Shown piece after piece: positions 35,951 through 44,583 of a stretch of DNA of 56,000 nucleotides. The DNA comes from Bdellovibrionales bacterium (lineage in GTDB: Bacteria; Bdellovibrionota; Bdellovibrionia; Bdellovibrionales; JAGQZY01). The first letter of the stretch is position 1. Every line of letters starts with the position of its first letter. Location of the stretch: contig JAIEOS010000137.1 in the NCBI GenBank assembly GCA_019750295.1, positions 1 to 56,000 on the forward strand, in the 5' to 3' direction. The notes beneath the pieces were generated by a model. That model saw nothing but the letters and a program-made list of their open reading frames with translations, was not told the origin of the DNA and did not search any database. A program made the translations under genes and the position numbers.

Positions 35951-37475
35951 AAGCCTCTCCTGCCGATTTATCTTCTTTTGCTATTTCCGTGTACGCGTGC
36001 GCGGGCAATCTAAAATAGAAAGTGGCGCCTTCACCCACAGCGGCTTCGGCCCACACGTCACCGCCGTGCCTTTGTAAAACTCTTTTGACGGTGGCTAATC
36101 CAATGCCGCTTCCTTTAAATTCTTTATTTAAATGCAATCTTTGAAAGGCGCCGAAAAGTTTCGAGTAATACTGCATATCAAAGCCCACACCGTTATCTTG
36201 CACAAAAAAGACAGGCCCAGACTCCGTCTCCTGCTCTCCAAAAATGACCTTCGGCTTCTCGGCCTTCGAAGAATATTTGATGGCGTTCGAAACAAGATTC
36301 TCAATGGCAATCTTCATCAGAGCGCGATCCGCAGAAACAAGATGCTTACCCATCACGCGAATTTCAAATTCCGGCGTTCGAGTTTGGAAGTCGAGGCTAT
36401 TGTGGCTCGAGGAAATGACTTCTTTAAAAAGCTCTGCAATATCGAATTCGGAAAAATCCAAATTGGATCGATTGATTCTCGAAAGCCTTAGGAGATCATC
36501 AATGAGATATCCCATTTTTTGAACACCTTCTCGTATAAAGTTGAGATAACTTTTTCCGGTGTCATCGAGCACATGGGTGTAATCCTCAATCAAGGCAAGA
36601 CTAAATCCATCAATCCCACGCAGTGGGGCTCGCAAATCGTGAGAGACAGAATACGAAAAGGCCTCCAATTCGTCGGTCGTCGCCTTCAATAGAGCCGTGC
36701 GCTCGCTCACTTTGATCTCGAGATTCGAATTGAGTTCCACAATTTCTGTTTGCGCCGACTGAAGCTTTAATAGGTTGGAATTAAAAACGTTAAACAAAGT
36801 TATGATTTGTTTTCGTAAGTTCCATATCAAAAACGCCGAAAACAATAAACCAATCCCAAGCCCATAGATGATCACCATTTGAGCATTATGTGTCGTTTTC
36901 TCCTTAAGGTCTTGGTACACTTCGGTCTCGGAATTGATCACGTTTTGAGAGCTTTCCCTCACCTTATCCATTATAACCTTACCCTTAACTTCGTTCTCCG
37001 AGGCTTCTTTTTCGGAGACACGACGGGGCTGACCTCGCTCGTCGAATATCGTTTGCTTTTGGAGCTTAAGCCACTCTCCCACCAAACTGTCGATCAAATA
37101 AACATTGTCTTTGATCATGGGCTTCTGAGCCGTCAGTTGCTTAAGGCTTTCTATCTTCTCGCGATAGACCTTCTCTCCCCGCTCAAAGGGCTCGAGAAAC
37201 ACTGGATTATTTGTGATGTAATATCCTCGGACACCGGTCTCCATATCAATGAGAGTCTTCTCGGTATTGATACTTCGACGAACCACCAGATGGCTTTGGT
37301 CGGCCTCCTCGGCTAACCAAATCAGCGAGTTGATTTGATAAACAAAGAAGATCGCCAAAAGTCCCATAGCGGCGATCGTCGAACCAATCGAAAAAATAAG
37401 CGATCGACTGAGATCATTTTTAAGTAAACCATAATTTTCATCGGGCAACGGACCCGGCATATTTCTGTGCGGCAT
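35943..37475 (-). CDS. CHASE3-domain sensor histidine kinase
   Basis: 510 residues: membrane helix 1 (about 26-50), a periplasmic CHASE3-type helical domain (about 50-195; SHLVVRRSINTEKTLIDMETGVRGYYIT is characteristic), membrane helix 2 (199-219), coiled coil, HisKA with His279 (SYSVSHDLRAPLRGI), and HATPase (NLVSNAIKYS, DNGVGFD, GSGIGLATV). It has no receiver, so its partner is the single-domain receiver just downstream. A good TTGACA lies upstream on the minus strand at 37511-37516, with a poor -10 (TAATCG). ATG 37475 is used; a second in-frame ATG lies five codons later. Confidence 0.92.
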   Translation of the reverse strand: MPHRNMPGPLPDENYGLLKNDLSRSLIFSIGSTIAAMGLLAIFFVYQINSLIWLAEEADQSHLVVRRSINTEKTLIDMETGVRGYYITNNPVFLEPFERGEKVYREKIESLKQLTAQKPMIKDNVYLIDSLVGEWLKLQKQTIFDERGQPRRVSEKEASENEVKGKVIMDKVRESSQNVINSETEVYQDLKEKTTHNAQMVIIYGLGIGLLFSAFLIWNLRKQIITLFNVFNSNLLKLQSAQTEIVELNSNLEIKVSERTALLKATTDELEAFSYSVSHDLRAPLRGIDGFSLALIEDYTHVLDDTGKSYLNFIREGVQKMGYLIDDLLRLSRINRSNLDFSEFDIAELFKEVISSSHNSLDFQTRTPEFEIRVMGKHLVSADRALMKIAIENLVSNAIKYSSKAEKPKVIFGEQETESGPVFFVQDNGVGFDMQYYSKLFGAFQRLHLNKEFKGSGIGLATVKRVLQRHGGDVWAEAAVGEGATFYFRLPAHAYTEIAKEDKSAGEAYA

Positions 37476-37562
37476 ATGTTAGCATTTCGATTATTTGAGT
37501 TTCTAAGGTTTGTCAAAAAATCTCCGGCCTTTTGAACATTTCTTAGAGTGAAGATTTCTCCC

Positions 37563-37745
37563 TTAAACTGCACCGCTCCCGCGCCTATAGGACGTCGTTT
37601 GCCCCACCTGCTCTGACTCATTGAGAGCATTCACCAGACCGTTTTGTTCGGAATCTTTCGTCGACATCAATTGGACGTGATCTTTAGGGTTCGGTTTGTG
37701 GGAAACGGATCTGGATTTTCGAACTGAGAGTGGTTGTTTCTGCAT
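37563..37745 (-). CDS. possible small basic protein
   Basis: 60 residues, Ser-, Gln- and Lys-rich, with no hydrophobic segment. AAGAGG lies about five bases before the ATG at 37745. It sits alone between the CHASE3 kinase operon and the sRNA candidate. No family is recognised and the frame could be fortuitous. Confidence 0.35.
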   Translation of the reverse strand: MQKQPLSVRKSRSVSHKPNPKDHVQLMSTKDSEQNGLVNALNESEQVGQTTSYRRGSGAV

Positions 37746-37906
37746 AGGACCTCTTTCGCTTTCCTACGACAATGAATTGCAAGCGACAGGCCACGACAAC
37801 AATCTAGCCCGTCTATTATGGCGCAGAGTCATGGGGCTAATCGCCTCGGCTCGAGATATTTTCCGCCCCGACTCCGACTATAAACTAATTATATTCAATT
37901 TTAGTT

Positions 37907-37921
37907 TGGCATCGAAGCTGC
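37907..37921 (+). promoter_or_regulatory. sigma-54-type promoter of the sRNA candidate
   Basis: The plus strand reads TGGCAT, five bases, CTGC, then A: GG (37908-37909) and GC (37920-37921) are exactly ten bases apart. It differs from TGGCAC-N5-TTGC at two positions. AT-rich DNA just upstream (37877-37905) could bend toward an activator. No protein gene begins downstream on this strand before an intrinsic terminator at 37986-38020. Confidence 0.7.
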
Positions 37922-37932
37922 AATCGGTAAGG

Positions 37933-38020
37933 GTATATCGCTGCAGTCTGCAGTGATTTCAACCAACCCCCATTCCCGTCTTTACAAAGGCGTGCCTAAA
38001 CAGAGCACGCCTTTTCTTTT
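37933..38020 (+). ncRNA. candidate sigma-54-dependent small RNA
   Basis: From the predicted start (a GGG at 37931-37933, 12 bases past the -12 element) to the end of the T-run is about 88 nt. It folds as a 5' hairpin with eight pairs (37937-37944 with 37950-37957, loop AGTCT), then a 28-nt unpaired, C-rich segment (37958-37985, containing CAACCCCCATTCCC), then a strong terminator hairpin. This is the layout of trans-acting sRNAs that pair with Shine-Dalgarno regions. It is antisense to no annotated gene. The neighbouring stress operon and phosphorelay suggest a role in envelope stress, but targets are unknown. Confidence 0.6.
37986..38020 (+). terminator. intrinsic terminator, plus strand
   Basis: AAAGGCGTGC and GCACGCCTTT form a ten-base-pair stem with a nine-base loop, followed by a T-rich tract (TTTTCTTTTT). 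It faces right and has no plus-strand protein gene in front of it, which supports the small RNA call. Confidence 0.85.
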
Positions 38021-38041
38021 TGGCCCATGAGCAATAAGGGC

Positions 38042-38072
38042 AAAAAAAAGGGAACTCATAGAGTTCCCTTTT
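38042..38072 (-). terminator. intrinsic terminator of the OmpA-CsbD operon
   Basis: AAAAGGGAACTC and GAGTTCCCTTTT form a perfect 12-base-pair stem with a three-base loop, followed on the minus strand by eight T in all. It lies 22 bases past the stop of the last operon gene. Confidence 0.9.
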
Positions 38073-38094
38073 GTGAAACATTAACAACGTCAAA

Positions 38095-38436
38095 CTACTT
38101 TCGGTTATTGTGAGAGTCTTTTGGCGAAGACGCTCTAAGTGTCTTGGCCACAAGAAAACCCAACGCGAACACACCTGCCGCTGTATAATAGGGGTGACGT
38201 CGTGCTAAGGAAAAGGCTCGTTTTCCAAAAGCTAGCGATACGCCGGCCGCGACGTCGTACTTTTCGACGAATAACTTGCTCCACTTTTCAAAATCGACTC
38301 CGACTTTAGAGACAGATGATGACAGCGTATCGCTGACGGTTTTCATCAACTCCGAGGGTGGCATGGCTTGACCCATCGATTGGGCCGATTTACCATTCAT
38401 CGCTTCTTTGACTTCGTTCTGCACATCTGGTTGCAT
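38095..38436 (-). CDS. small protein with one membrane helix, stress operon
   Basis: 113 residues: a polar N-terminus rich in Ser, Met and Lys (1-60), an amphipathic or short membrane helix (62-80), then a clear hydrophobic helix (YYTAAGVFALGFLVAKTL) near the C-terminus. It resembles small membrane-associated proteins encoded beside CsbD, but no family name is certain. AAGGAG precedes the ATG. It is the last gene in the OmpA-CsbD operon, 28 bases after CsbD, and is followed by a strong terminator. Confidence 0.72.
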   Translation of the reverse strand: MQPDVQNEVKEAMNGKSAQSMGQAMPPSELMKTVSDTLSSSVSKVGVDFEKWSKLFVEKYDVAAGVSLAFGKRAFSLARRHPYYTAAGVFALGFLVAKTLRASSPKDSHNNRK

Positions 38437-38464
38437 AATTTCTCCTTGCTTTCGCTGCGGTTAA

Positions 38465-38719
38465 TTACTGGTCTTTGCGTAAGCTTTCTTTAACATGATC
38501 TGAAACCTCAACAGATTTCTTTTCGAACTTTTCGAAGATGTCCTTCAATGACTGACTGACCTCTTCTTTTTTTGAGCCATACTTCTGAACAATGAGACCA
38601 CCAATGGCCTCCATACTGCCCTTGGTTTGCTCGAGATCATCACCGGTGATATTTCCCCAGGCTTTGCGGATTTCACCTTTGATCTCTTGCCATTTCCCTT
38701 TTGCTTGATCTTGATTCAT
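38465..38719 (-). CDS. CsbD-family stress protein
   Basis: 84 residues. The N-terminus MNQDQAKGKWQEIKGEIRKAWG followed by TGDDLEQTKGSMEAIGGLIVQKYG is the CsbD pattern. The C-terminal extension is charged and helical. CsbD proteins are abundant general-stress proteins of unknown function. AAGGAG precedes the ATG. It is the middle gene of the operon, 28 bases after the OmpA-domain gene. Confidence 0.93.
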   Translation of the reverse strand: MNQDQAKGKWQEIKGEIRKAWGNITGDDLEQTKGSMEAIGGLIVQKYGSKKEEVSQSLKDIFEKFEKKSVEVSDHVKESLRKDQ

Positions 38720-38747
38720 AAATACTCCTTATGTTGATCTCGTTTGA

Positions 38748-40157
38748 TTACTGAATACTCTTTGATTCTATGATGATATCTACACGGCGATTTGTTGCGC
38801 GACCCTGTTTGGTCTTATTCGTCGTCAATGGTTTCTCAAACCCATAGCCTTCGGCAGTGATCTGACCATCTTCAATGGCATTTTGGCTCACGAAATACTT
38901 TTTAACAGACTCCGCACGTTTCTCAGAAAGAGTTTTATTCACCTTCGCAGAACCGACAGAATCAGTATGACCTTCTACTGTCACTTGAGCATCCGGCACG
39001 ACTGTGAACAATTGCTTCACCTTTTCAAGAGTGGCGTAGGAATCCGGTTTTACTTCAGAGCGAGCGGTATCAAAGTTCACTTTTCTTAAGCGTACGATCA
39101 ATTTGTCATTATCCTGGAGAACTTCAGCCTCGTTCGCAGCAAACTGCTTTTTGGCTTCTGCAATTCTCTTCTCCATAGTTTCTTTAACCGCATACTCGTT
39201 GTTCTTTTGAGCTAATGCCGATAATTTTTCATTTGAACTCTTATTGCGCTCTTGCATGCGTGCCAACGACTCGCTGGTGTCTTGCAATTTTAGATCTTGT
39301 TCAAAAATTGTGAGGGCTCCCGCTTCGTTGATTTTTTTCTCACGAGCGATGTCGGTCACTTTATTCAATTTATTGGCGGCAAATAAAGCTTTGGAAACCG
39401 CTTCGGTGTAAGCGCTCGGTTGACGACGGTTCGCCTCGATCGACTTTTCAGCGGATTTGAAAAGAGCTACAGCTTCCTGATAACTTTGGGGAGCTTTATC
39501 ATCACCGTCATTTTTTACAGCTTTGGCAATTAAAGATTGGCTCTCTCCGAGGTTGGCTGCTTTTAAAGAACGAAGCTCTACGTCTAAGTAGTTATTTTCA
39601 AGACGGGCTAAAGTCTTGGCGTCGACCTCGTAGTCGCCATCTTCGATATCCTCACCTACGTCTGCGAGCTCGTTGTCGGCTTTCTTAAGCTCTTTACCCA
39701 TCAATTGATGAGCTCCAGCATCAAGAGCATTTTGTCGAGCGGCAAGAACCGTCTCTAATGACTTGCTATATTTTTCGCCGTTGGCTTCCACTTCACGAAG
39801 GTACCCAAGAGCCTGACCTACATCTTCAAGAATATCATCAGAATCATCGCTATCCTGAACGCCTTCACGGGCTTCTGCGATAGAATCCTGGGCTTTTTCA
39901 AAAAGATTTGGCGAAAGTCTGTCATATTGTTTAGTTACGAGCTCCTTCGACTTCGTTTCAGCATTGGTAAGCTCTTGAACGGGATTTGAGCCCGAGGCAA
40001 TATCTACTTTTTTGACCTTAGATGCACAAGCGATGAGCCCAGAGCATGCGGCAACGACGAGAGTATTAACAAAGAAGGTGTGCTTCGTCTTGATGTGCTC
40101 GCGATCCTGTTGAATGGTTTGTGTCTTATTTTCACTGAGGGGTGTGTTTGCGTTCAT
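38748..40157 (-). CDS. OmpA-domain lipoprotein with helical N-terminal domain
   Basis: 469 residues. A polar N-region of 27 residues precedes a hydrophobic helix ending in a lipobox-like GLIAC (Cys44), so it may be a lipoprotein with an unusually long N-region. Residues 55-345 are mostly helical and acidic (DUF4398-like). The C-terminal OmpA domain (about 350-465) has VNFDTARSEVKPDSYATL, VEGHTDSVG and RATNRRVDI, which bind peptidoglycan. AAGGAG precedes the ATG at 40157. It is the first gene of the CsbD operon and would tether the envelope under stress; this role is inferred. Confidence 0.88.
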   Translation of the reverse strand: MNANTPLSENKTQTIQQDREHIKTKHTFFVNTLVVAACSGLIACASKVKKVDIASGSNPVQELTNAETKSKELVTKQYDRLSPNLFEKAQDSIAEAREGVQDSDDSDDILEDVGQALGYLREVEANGEKYSKSLETVLAARQNALDAGAHQLMGKELKKADNELADVGEDIEDGDYEVDAKTLARLENNYLDVELRSLKAANLGESQSLIAKAVKNDGDDKAPQSYQEAVALFKSAEKSIEANRRQPSAYTEAVSKALFAANKLNKVTDIAREKKINEAGALTIFEQDLKLQDTSESLARMQERNKSSNEKLSALAQKNNEYAVKETMEKRIAEAKKQFAANEAEVLQDNDKLIVRLRKVNFDTARSEVKPDSYATLEKVKQLFTVVPDAQVTVEGHTDSVGSAKVNKTLSEKRAESVKKYFVSQNAIEDGQITAEGYGFEKPLTTNKTKQGRATNRRVDIIIESKSIQ

Positions 40158-40197
40158 TTTTTCTCCTTATCAGAACATTAGAACTACAACCCTTTAT

Positions 40198-40213
40198 TCA
40201 ATTACAGTGCCTA
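40198..40213 (-). promoter_or_regulatory. possible weak sigma-54 promoter of the OmpA-CsbD operon
   Basis: The minus strand has AGGCAC, five bases, TTGA at exact sigma-54 spacing, about 29 bases of leader before the ATG. The -12 element has GA in place of the almost invariant GC, so activity is doubtful. A second GGCAC lies about 20 bases further upstream without a -12 partner. Confidence 0.3.
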
Positions 40214-40253
40214 GATTAAACCAGCCTGTGCCAGGTATATAAGATCTGAATAA

Positions 40254-40287
40254 GGAAAATAAGAACGGAGGAGGCGTTTAGCCTCCT
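40254..40287 (-). terminator. intrinsic terminator of the Na/Pi transporter gene
   Basis: AGGAGGC and GCCTCCT pair around a five-base loop (40269-40287), followed on the minus strand by a T-rich tract (GTTCTTATTTTCC). It lies about 22 bases past the transporter stop. Confidence 0.75.
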
Positions 40288-40308
40288 AGTGATGATTTTT
40301 GCCCGGGC

Positions 40309-41940
40309 TTATTCTCTGTGAGGAACCACATTGTACGGATCATTCTCCTTAAGAAGAGAATACACATGATTAGACATGAGTCCGACGATGCGTCGGTACT
40401 CACCGAGCACATCAAGATGAATTGATGAAGTATTTATAGAGTCCGCACTCCCCTTAACCATTCGGGAAATGTGCGCTTCGCGCATTTTCTGCTCCATCTT
40501 TCGAATCTCACGCTTATGAAATATTACCTTACTGGCAAGCTCTCTATCGCGAGTTTGAAAACAACAGATCGCCATTTCGGAGACTTGCATGACGGCCGTG
40601 TACATTTCCTCGAGATCTCTTAACCCATCCTCGGGAAAAATAACTTTGAGCGTATGGGTTTTAGCGGAAAGCTCTAAAAGTTGATTATCGACAACATCGG
40701 CTGAGGACTCCAAATCTGCCGAGTAGTTCATGAGTCGAATCATTTCCATTTGAATCGCTTGGGGCGCTTGCTCCAAATTTTGAGCAAGATATAAGTTGAG
40801 TTCTCGGGAAAGAATATCTGTTTGATCGTCACGCTTCCGAATGCTGGCCACAAGATCAGGATCGCCCTTTCTGAGGATGATCAACGAATCCCGAATCATA
40901 CTAAGTACGATGTCAGACATTCTTAAAATTTCTCTTTCCGCATAGGCCGCAATGATCGAAGGCGACTCCCACTCTGATTTTTTTAAAAATTGGACTCCGA
41001 ACTCCTTCTCTTCATCAGATATTGGGATCAGCGACTGAATAAATCTCGCTCCAGCATTCACACCTGGATAAAATAAAAGCGCGGCGAGGCAGTTATAGGC
41101 CGTATTGAGATTGGCCACGTCTCGTTCTAGCGCTCCGGTCGTTAACCAATCTGCAAGATAAGTAGAGACCGGGAGAAAGACAATAACACTGGCAATTTTA
41201 TAAAAACAATGGGCCCATGCCACTCTCTTCCCTATCGTGTTGGCCCCGGTAGCGGCAATCAGCGCCGTGGCCGTCGTTCCGATGTTGGCACCAAAAATCC
41301 AAAAAATACTGTCGTGAATAGAGATGAGATTGTGTCCCGTGAGAGCCATCGCCAGACCGATCGTTACGGCACTCGAATGTACAATTGCAGTAAATATGCC
41401 CGTCGCCGCCAAAGTCAAAAACGGATTCTCCTGTAACGCCTTCAAAGCAGAAACAAAAGCCTCGGAGTGCCCAAGATCCTTGGTGCTGAATCGGATAAGT
41501 TCTAACCCCCAGAACAGTAGGCCAAATCCCATAATGGTTGCCATCCATTCCTTAATCACCCGCCGCCGACTAAAAAAATTAACGAAAAAAGCGATTCCAA
41601 AAAGCGCTAACCCGTATTTAGAAATATTAAAACTTAAAAGCTGAACTGTAATCGTTGAGCCAATCGCTGTCCCTAGAATTAGGCTCATGACTTGGGAGAG
41701 ATTCACGACCTTGGCGGCACCGAGCCCTACTAGCATGGTGGTCACCGCCGCCGAGCTCTGAAAGATGACCGTCAAAGCAATTCCTAGGAAAACTCCCCAG
41801 TACGGCTTATTTGATAAAATTTGGAAAATATTACGGATTTTTTCTGCAGATAAACTTTGTAAATTCTCGCTCACCAGATTGAGACCGTAAATAAACAGAG
41901 CTACGGCCCCTATAAAAATCACTAAAGATGAATGGTCCAA
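40309..41940 (-). CDS. Na/Pi cotransporter family protein with PhoU-like domain
   Basis: 543 residues. The N-terminal membrane half (about 1-310) has eight or more helices and the duplicated QSS/HSS motifs of the family (VIFQSSAAVTTMLVGLG and AIVHSSAVTIGLAMAL), each followed by GTAIGST or GANIGTT. The C-terminal half (330-540) is a helical PhoU-like cytosolic domain. It moves phosphate with sodium, or senses phosphate. GGAAGGGG lies before the ATG. It is a single gene closed by its own terminator, upstream of the OmpA-CsbD operon. Confidence 0.93.
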   Translation of the reverse strand: MDHSSLVIFIGAVALFIYGLNLVSENLQSLSAEKIRNIFQILSNKPYWGVFLGIALTVIFQSSAAVTTMLVGLGAAKVVNLSQVMSLILGTAIGSTITVQLLSFNISKYGLALFGIAFFVNFFSRRRVIKEWMATIMGFGLLFWGLELIRFSTKDLGHSEAFVSALKALQENPFLTLAATGIFTAIVHSSAVTIGLAMALTGHNLISIHDSIFWIFGANIGTTATALIAATGANTIGKRVAWAHCFYKIASVIVFLPVSTYLADWLTTGALERDVANLNTAYNCLAALLFYPGVNAGARFIQSLIPISDEEKEFGVQFLKKSEWESPSIIAAYAEREILRMSDIVLSMIRDSLIILRKGDPDLVASIRKRDDQTDILSRELNLYLAQNLEQAPQAIQMEMIRLMNYSADLESSADVVDNQLLELSAKTHTLKVIFPEDGLRDLEEMYTAVMQVSEMAICCFQTRDRELASKVIFHKREIRKMEQKMREAHISRMVKGSADSINTSSIHLDVLGEYRRIVGLMSNHVYSLLKENDPYNVVPHRE

Positions 41941-42046
41941 GTCAAACCCCTTCCAGTTTTAGAATGCTCCCCTCCTTGAAAAAATTCAACGGCTTATTTT
42001 CCCTAAACCCCCTTCCTCTTTGACGAATGTGGCGCAGAGAGCTAGG

Positions 42047-42940
42047 ATGTGCCTCTTCATGGGCAAAGCGACATTATTTAACAAAATTCATGTGGAAATC
42101 ACCAACGTCTGCAACCTCCAGTGCAGTTTTTGCCCAGAGGTGCATCGCTCAAAAAAAATGATGTCCCCAGAGACCTTTGAACGCATCATTCGCGAAATTC
42201 AACCTTACACAGGTCATATTGCTCTCCATCTGATGGGAGATCCGCTCGTCAACCCACACCTCCCAAAACTCATCGGGATTTGCGAGTCTTACAATCTACC
42301 CATCCACGTTGTAACTAACGGACTCTTGCTCAATGCGGAGAAACAGGCGGCGCTTTTGAGTCCAACCATTCAGCAGGTTAATTTTTCCCTCCACAGCTTT
42401 GTCGATAATTTTCCGGAGAAAGATCCCATCCCGTATCTCGAAAAAGTTTTCGCGTTTGTCCACGAGGCCCAAAAACAACGACCCGAACTGTACATCAATT
42501 TTAGACTTTGGAACTTGGAGAGCGCTGAAGGATCCTCTGAGAAGAACTTAAACCTATTAAGAAAAATCTCCGAAACCTTTAATTTCATGGCACCCACATC
42601 TGTCGATCTTCGTAGTAAAAAAAGTTTCCGAATAAAAGATCGACTCTACCTCAATTTTGATAGCGAATTCGTATGGCCCTCCCTAGAGCTTCCCCAGTTG
42701 AACACTCGGGGATTCTGTTACGGCCTAGAGACTCATGTGGGAATTTTGGTCGACGGCTCGGTAGTTCCTTGCTGTTTGGACAAAGAAGGCCAGATGGTTC
42801 TCGGTAATATTTTGCAAACACCTTTCATGGAAATCATTAATTCCGAAAGGGCTCAAAAAATGAAAATTGGATTTCGTCAACGTCAGCTGGTGGAGGATCT
42901 TTGCCAGCGTTGTAATTTTATTGAAAGGTTCAGCTCGTGA
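42047..42940 (+). CDS. radical SAM protein with SPASM-like C-terminus
   Basis: About 297 residues. The iron-sulfur cluster motif CNLQCSFC lies at 22-29, preceded by KIHVEITNV. Further radical-SAM signs are HLMGDPLVNPHL and VTNGLLL. The C-terminus has FCYG, GSVVPCCLDKEG, LGNIL and LCQRCNF, the cysteine pattern of SPASM-type domains that hold auxiliary clusters. It is likely a peptide- or tRNA-modifying enzyme; the substrate is unknown. The start is ambiguous: ATG 42047 or 42059 (an upstream TTG is unlikely). It overlaps the next gene by four bases. Confidence 0.87.
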   Translation: MCLFMGKATLFNKIHVEITNVCNLQCSFCPEVHRSKKMMSPETFERIIREIQPYTGHIALHLMGDPLVNPHLPKLIGICESYNLPIHVVTNGLLLNAEKQAALLSPTIQQVNFSLHSFVDNFPEKDPIPYLEKVFAFVHEAQKQRPELYINFRLWNLESAEGSSEKNLNLLRKISETFNFMAPTSVDLRSKKSFRIKDRLYLNFDSEFVWPSLELPQLNTRGFCYGLETHVGILVDGSVVPCCLDKEGQMVLGNILQTPFMEIINSERAQKMKIGFRQRQLVEDLCQRCNFIERFSS

Positions 42941-44583
42941 TTCATCTCTCTCAAATCTCCAAATCTTATGGTGGAAAGACACTTTACAAAAACGGAAGTT
43001 TCCAGCTCAATCCCGGTGATAAAGTCGGACTCGTAGGTCCTAACGGAGCTGGTAAAACAACTATTTTTCGAATCATTACCGGCGAAGAGCGCGTCGACGA
43101 TGGTCACGTTTCTCGCCCCGCTAAAACGGTTGTCGGTTACTTCTCTCAGAATAACGAGGAGATGGGTGGAAAAACTGTTATCGGTGAAGTGATGTCCGCT
43201 GCGGGTAACATTAGCGAAGTCGCCGCTCGCCTTAAGGTTCTCGAAGAAAAACTAGCCGAACCTATGGATGATGATGCTATGGCGAAAACTCTGGAGGAGT
43301 ATGGAGAAGTCCAAGCGGACTTTGAGCGCCTTGGAGGCTATGATTTGGAACCTCGCGCTCGCGAAATCTTAGGTGGTTTGGGATTTTCAAAGCACGAGCA
43401 AGATATGCCGACCGAGAACTTTAGCGGCGGGTGGAAAATGAGAATCGCGCTGGCGAAAATTTTAACGCTAAATCCTGATGTGCTCTTGATTGATGAACCG
43501 ACGAATCATTTGGACTTAGAATCCATTATCTGGCTCGAAGAATGGCTCAAAAATTTTAAAGGTGCTATTCTCATGACAAGTCACGATCGCGATTTTATGA
43601 ATCGACTTGTCACTCGCATCGTTGAGGTCGCAAATAAGACAATTACGGTATATGGCGGAAACTATGACTTTTACGAAAGAGAGCGAGCCACGCGCCTAGA
43701 GCAACTCATTGCGGCCTCGAAACGCCAAGAGGACATGCTTGCAAAAGAGAAGGATTTTATTGCGCGTTTCGCCGCCCGCGCCTCGCATGCGGCTCAGGTT
43801 CAGTCGCGAGTTAAAAAATTAGAAAAAATCGATATTATTGAAATTCCCGAGGAAGAATCGGTGATTCACTTCGAGTGGCCCACTCCCCCCCGTGGTGGTG
43901 ATGAAGTCCTCAAGATTGAAAACTTATCCAAAGTCTATCCTCCAAGGGGTGAGGAGCCTGGACCTAAAACGGTGTTTAAAAATGCGACCGCTTTAGTGAA
44001 GCGACAGGATCGCGTGGCCGTCGTTGGCGTCAACGGGGCTGGTAAATCGACGTTGATGAAAATCATCACCGGGCAGATAAAGCCGACGGAAGGAGTCTGT
44101 ACCGTCGGTGCGAATGTCGAAGTCGGCTACTTTAGCCAAAGCTCTCTGGATATTCTGGATCCACAAAGCACCGCTTTCGAAGAGATTCAAAAAAGAATTC
44201 CGACGGCCGGTGTTGGCTTCATCAAAAGTTTATTGGGCGCCCTCAAATTTAGTGGAGATGATGTCGAGAAGAAAGTCAGCATCCTCTCGGGGGGAGAAAA
44301 AAGCCGAATCGTCCTTGCCACAATATTAGCACGACCGGTCAACTTCTTAGTTCTCGATGAACCGACCAATCACTTAGATATTGCCTCTCGTGAAGTCCTC
44401 TTAGATGCCGTTAAAAACTTTCCCGGCACCGTGATGATCGTAAGTCACGATCGACATTTTCTTCGCGAAGTCACCACTCGCGTTTTTGAGTTAGATAAGA
44501 ACGAACTTCATGTGGTCGATGGCAGCTGGGAGTATTACCTTGAAAAACGCGGTAATCATTTAATTAAGAGTAGGCTGGGATAA
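42937..44583 (+). CDS. ABC-F family ATPase (EttA/YbiT-like)
   Basis: 548 residues starting with GTG at 42937, which overlaps the previous stop (GTGA). Cassette 1 has GPNGAGKTT, NFSGGWKMR and LLIDEPTNHLD. The linker (about 240-300) has ARASHAAQVQSR. Cassette 2 has GVNGAGKST, LSGGEKSR and LVLDEPTNHLD. There is no long C-terminal coiled coil, unlike the ABC-F protein at 23926-25776. It is probably a ribosome-associated translation factor. It is followed by the thioesterase gene with a one-base overlap (TAATG). Confidence 0.93.
   Translation: MIHLSQISKSYGGKTLYKNGSFQLNPGDKVGLVGPNGAGKTTIFRIITGEERVDDGHVSRPAKTVVGYFSQNNEEMGGKTVIGEVMSAAGNISEVAARLKVLEEKLAEPMDDDAMAKTLEEYGEVQADFERLGGYDLEPRAREILGGLGFSKHEQDMPTENFSGGWKMRIALAKILTLNPDVLLIDEPTNHLDLESIIWLEEWLKNFKGAILMTSHDRDFMNRLVTRIVEVANKTITVYGGNYDFYERERATRLEQLIAASKRQEDMLAKEKDFIARFAARASHAAQVQSRVKKLEKIDIIEIPEEESVIHFEWPTPPRGGDEVLKIENLSKVYPPRGEEPGPKTVFKNATALVKRQDRVAVVGVNGAGKSTLMKIITGQIKPTEGVCTVGANVEVGYFSQSSLDILDPQSTAFEEIQKRIPTAGVGFIKSLLGALKFSGDDVEKKVSILSGGEKSRIVLATILARPVNFLVLDEPTNHLDIASREVLLDAVKNFPGTVMIVSHDRHFLREVTTRVFELDKNELHVVDGSWEYYLEKRGNHLIKSRLG

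Noticed and set aside
37696-37956. 86-codon open frame on the plus strand ahead of the sRNA candidate
   Set aside because: It runs through the -24/-12 element, has no ribosome-binding site and an unlikely residue composition.
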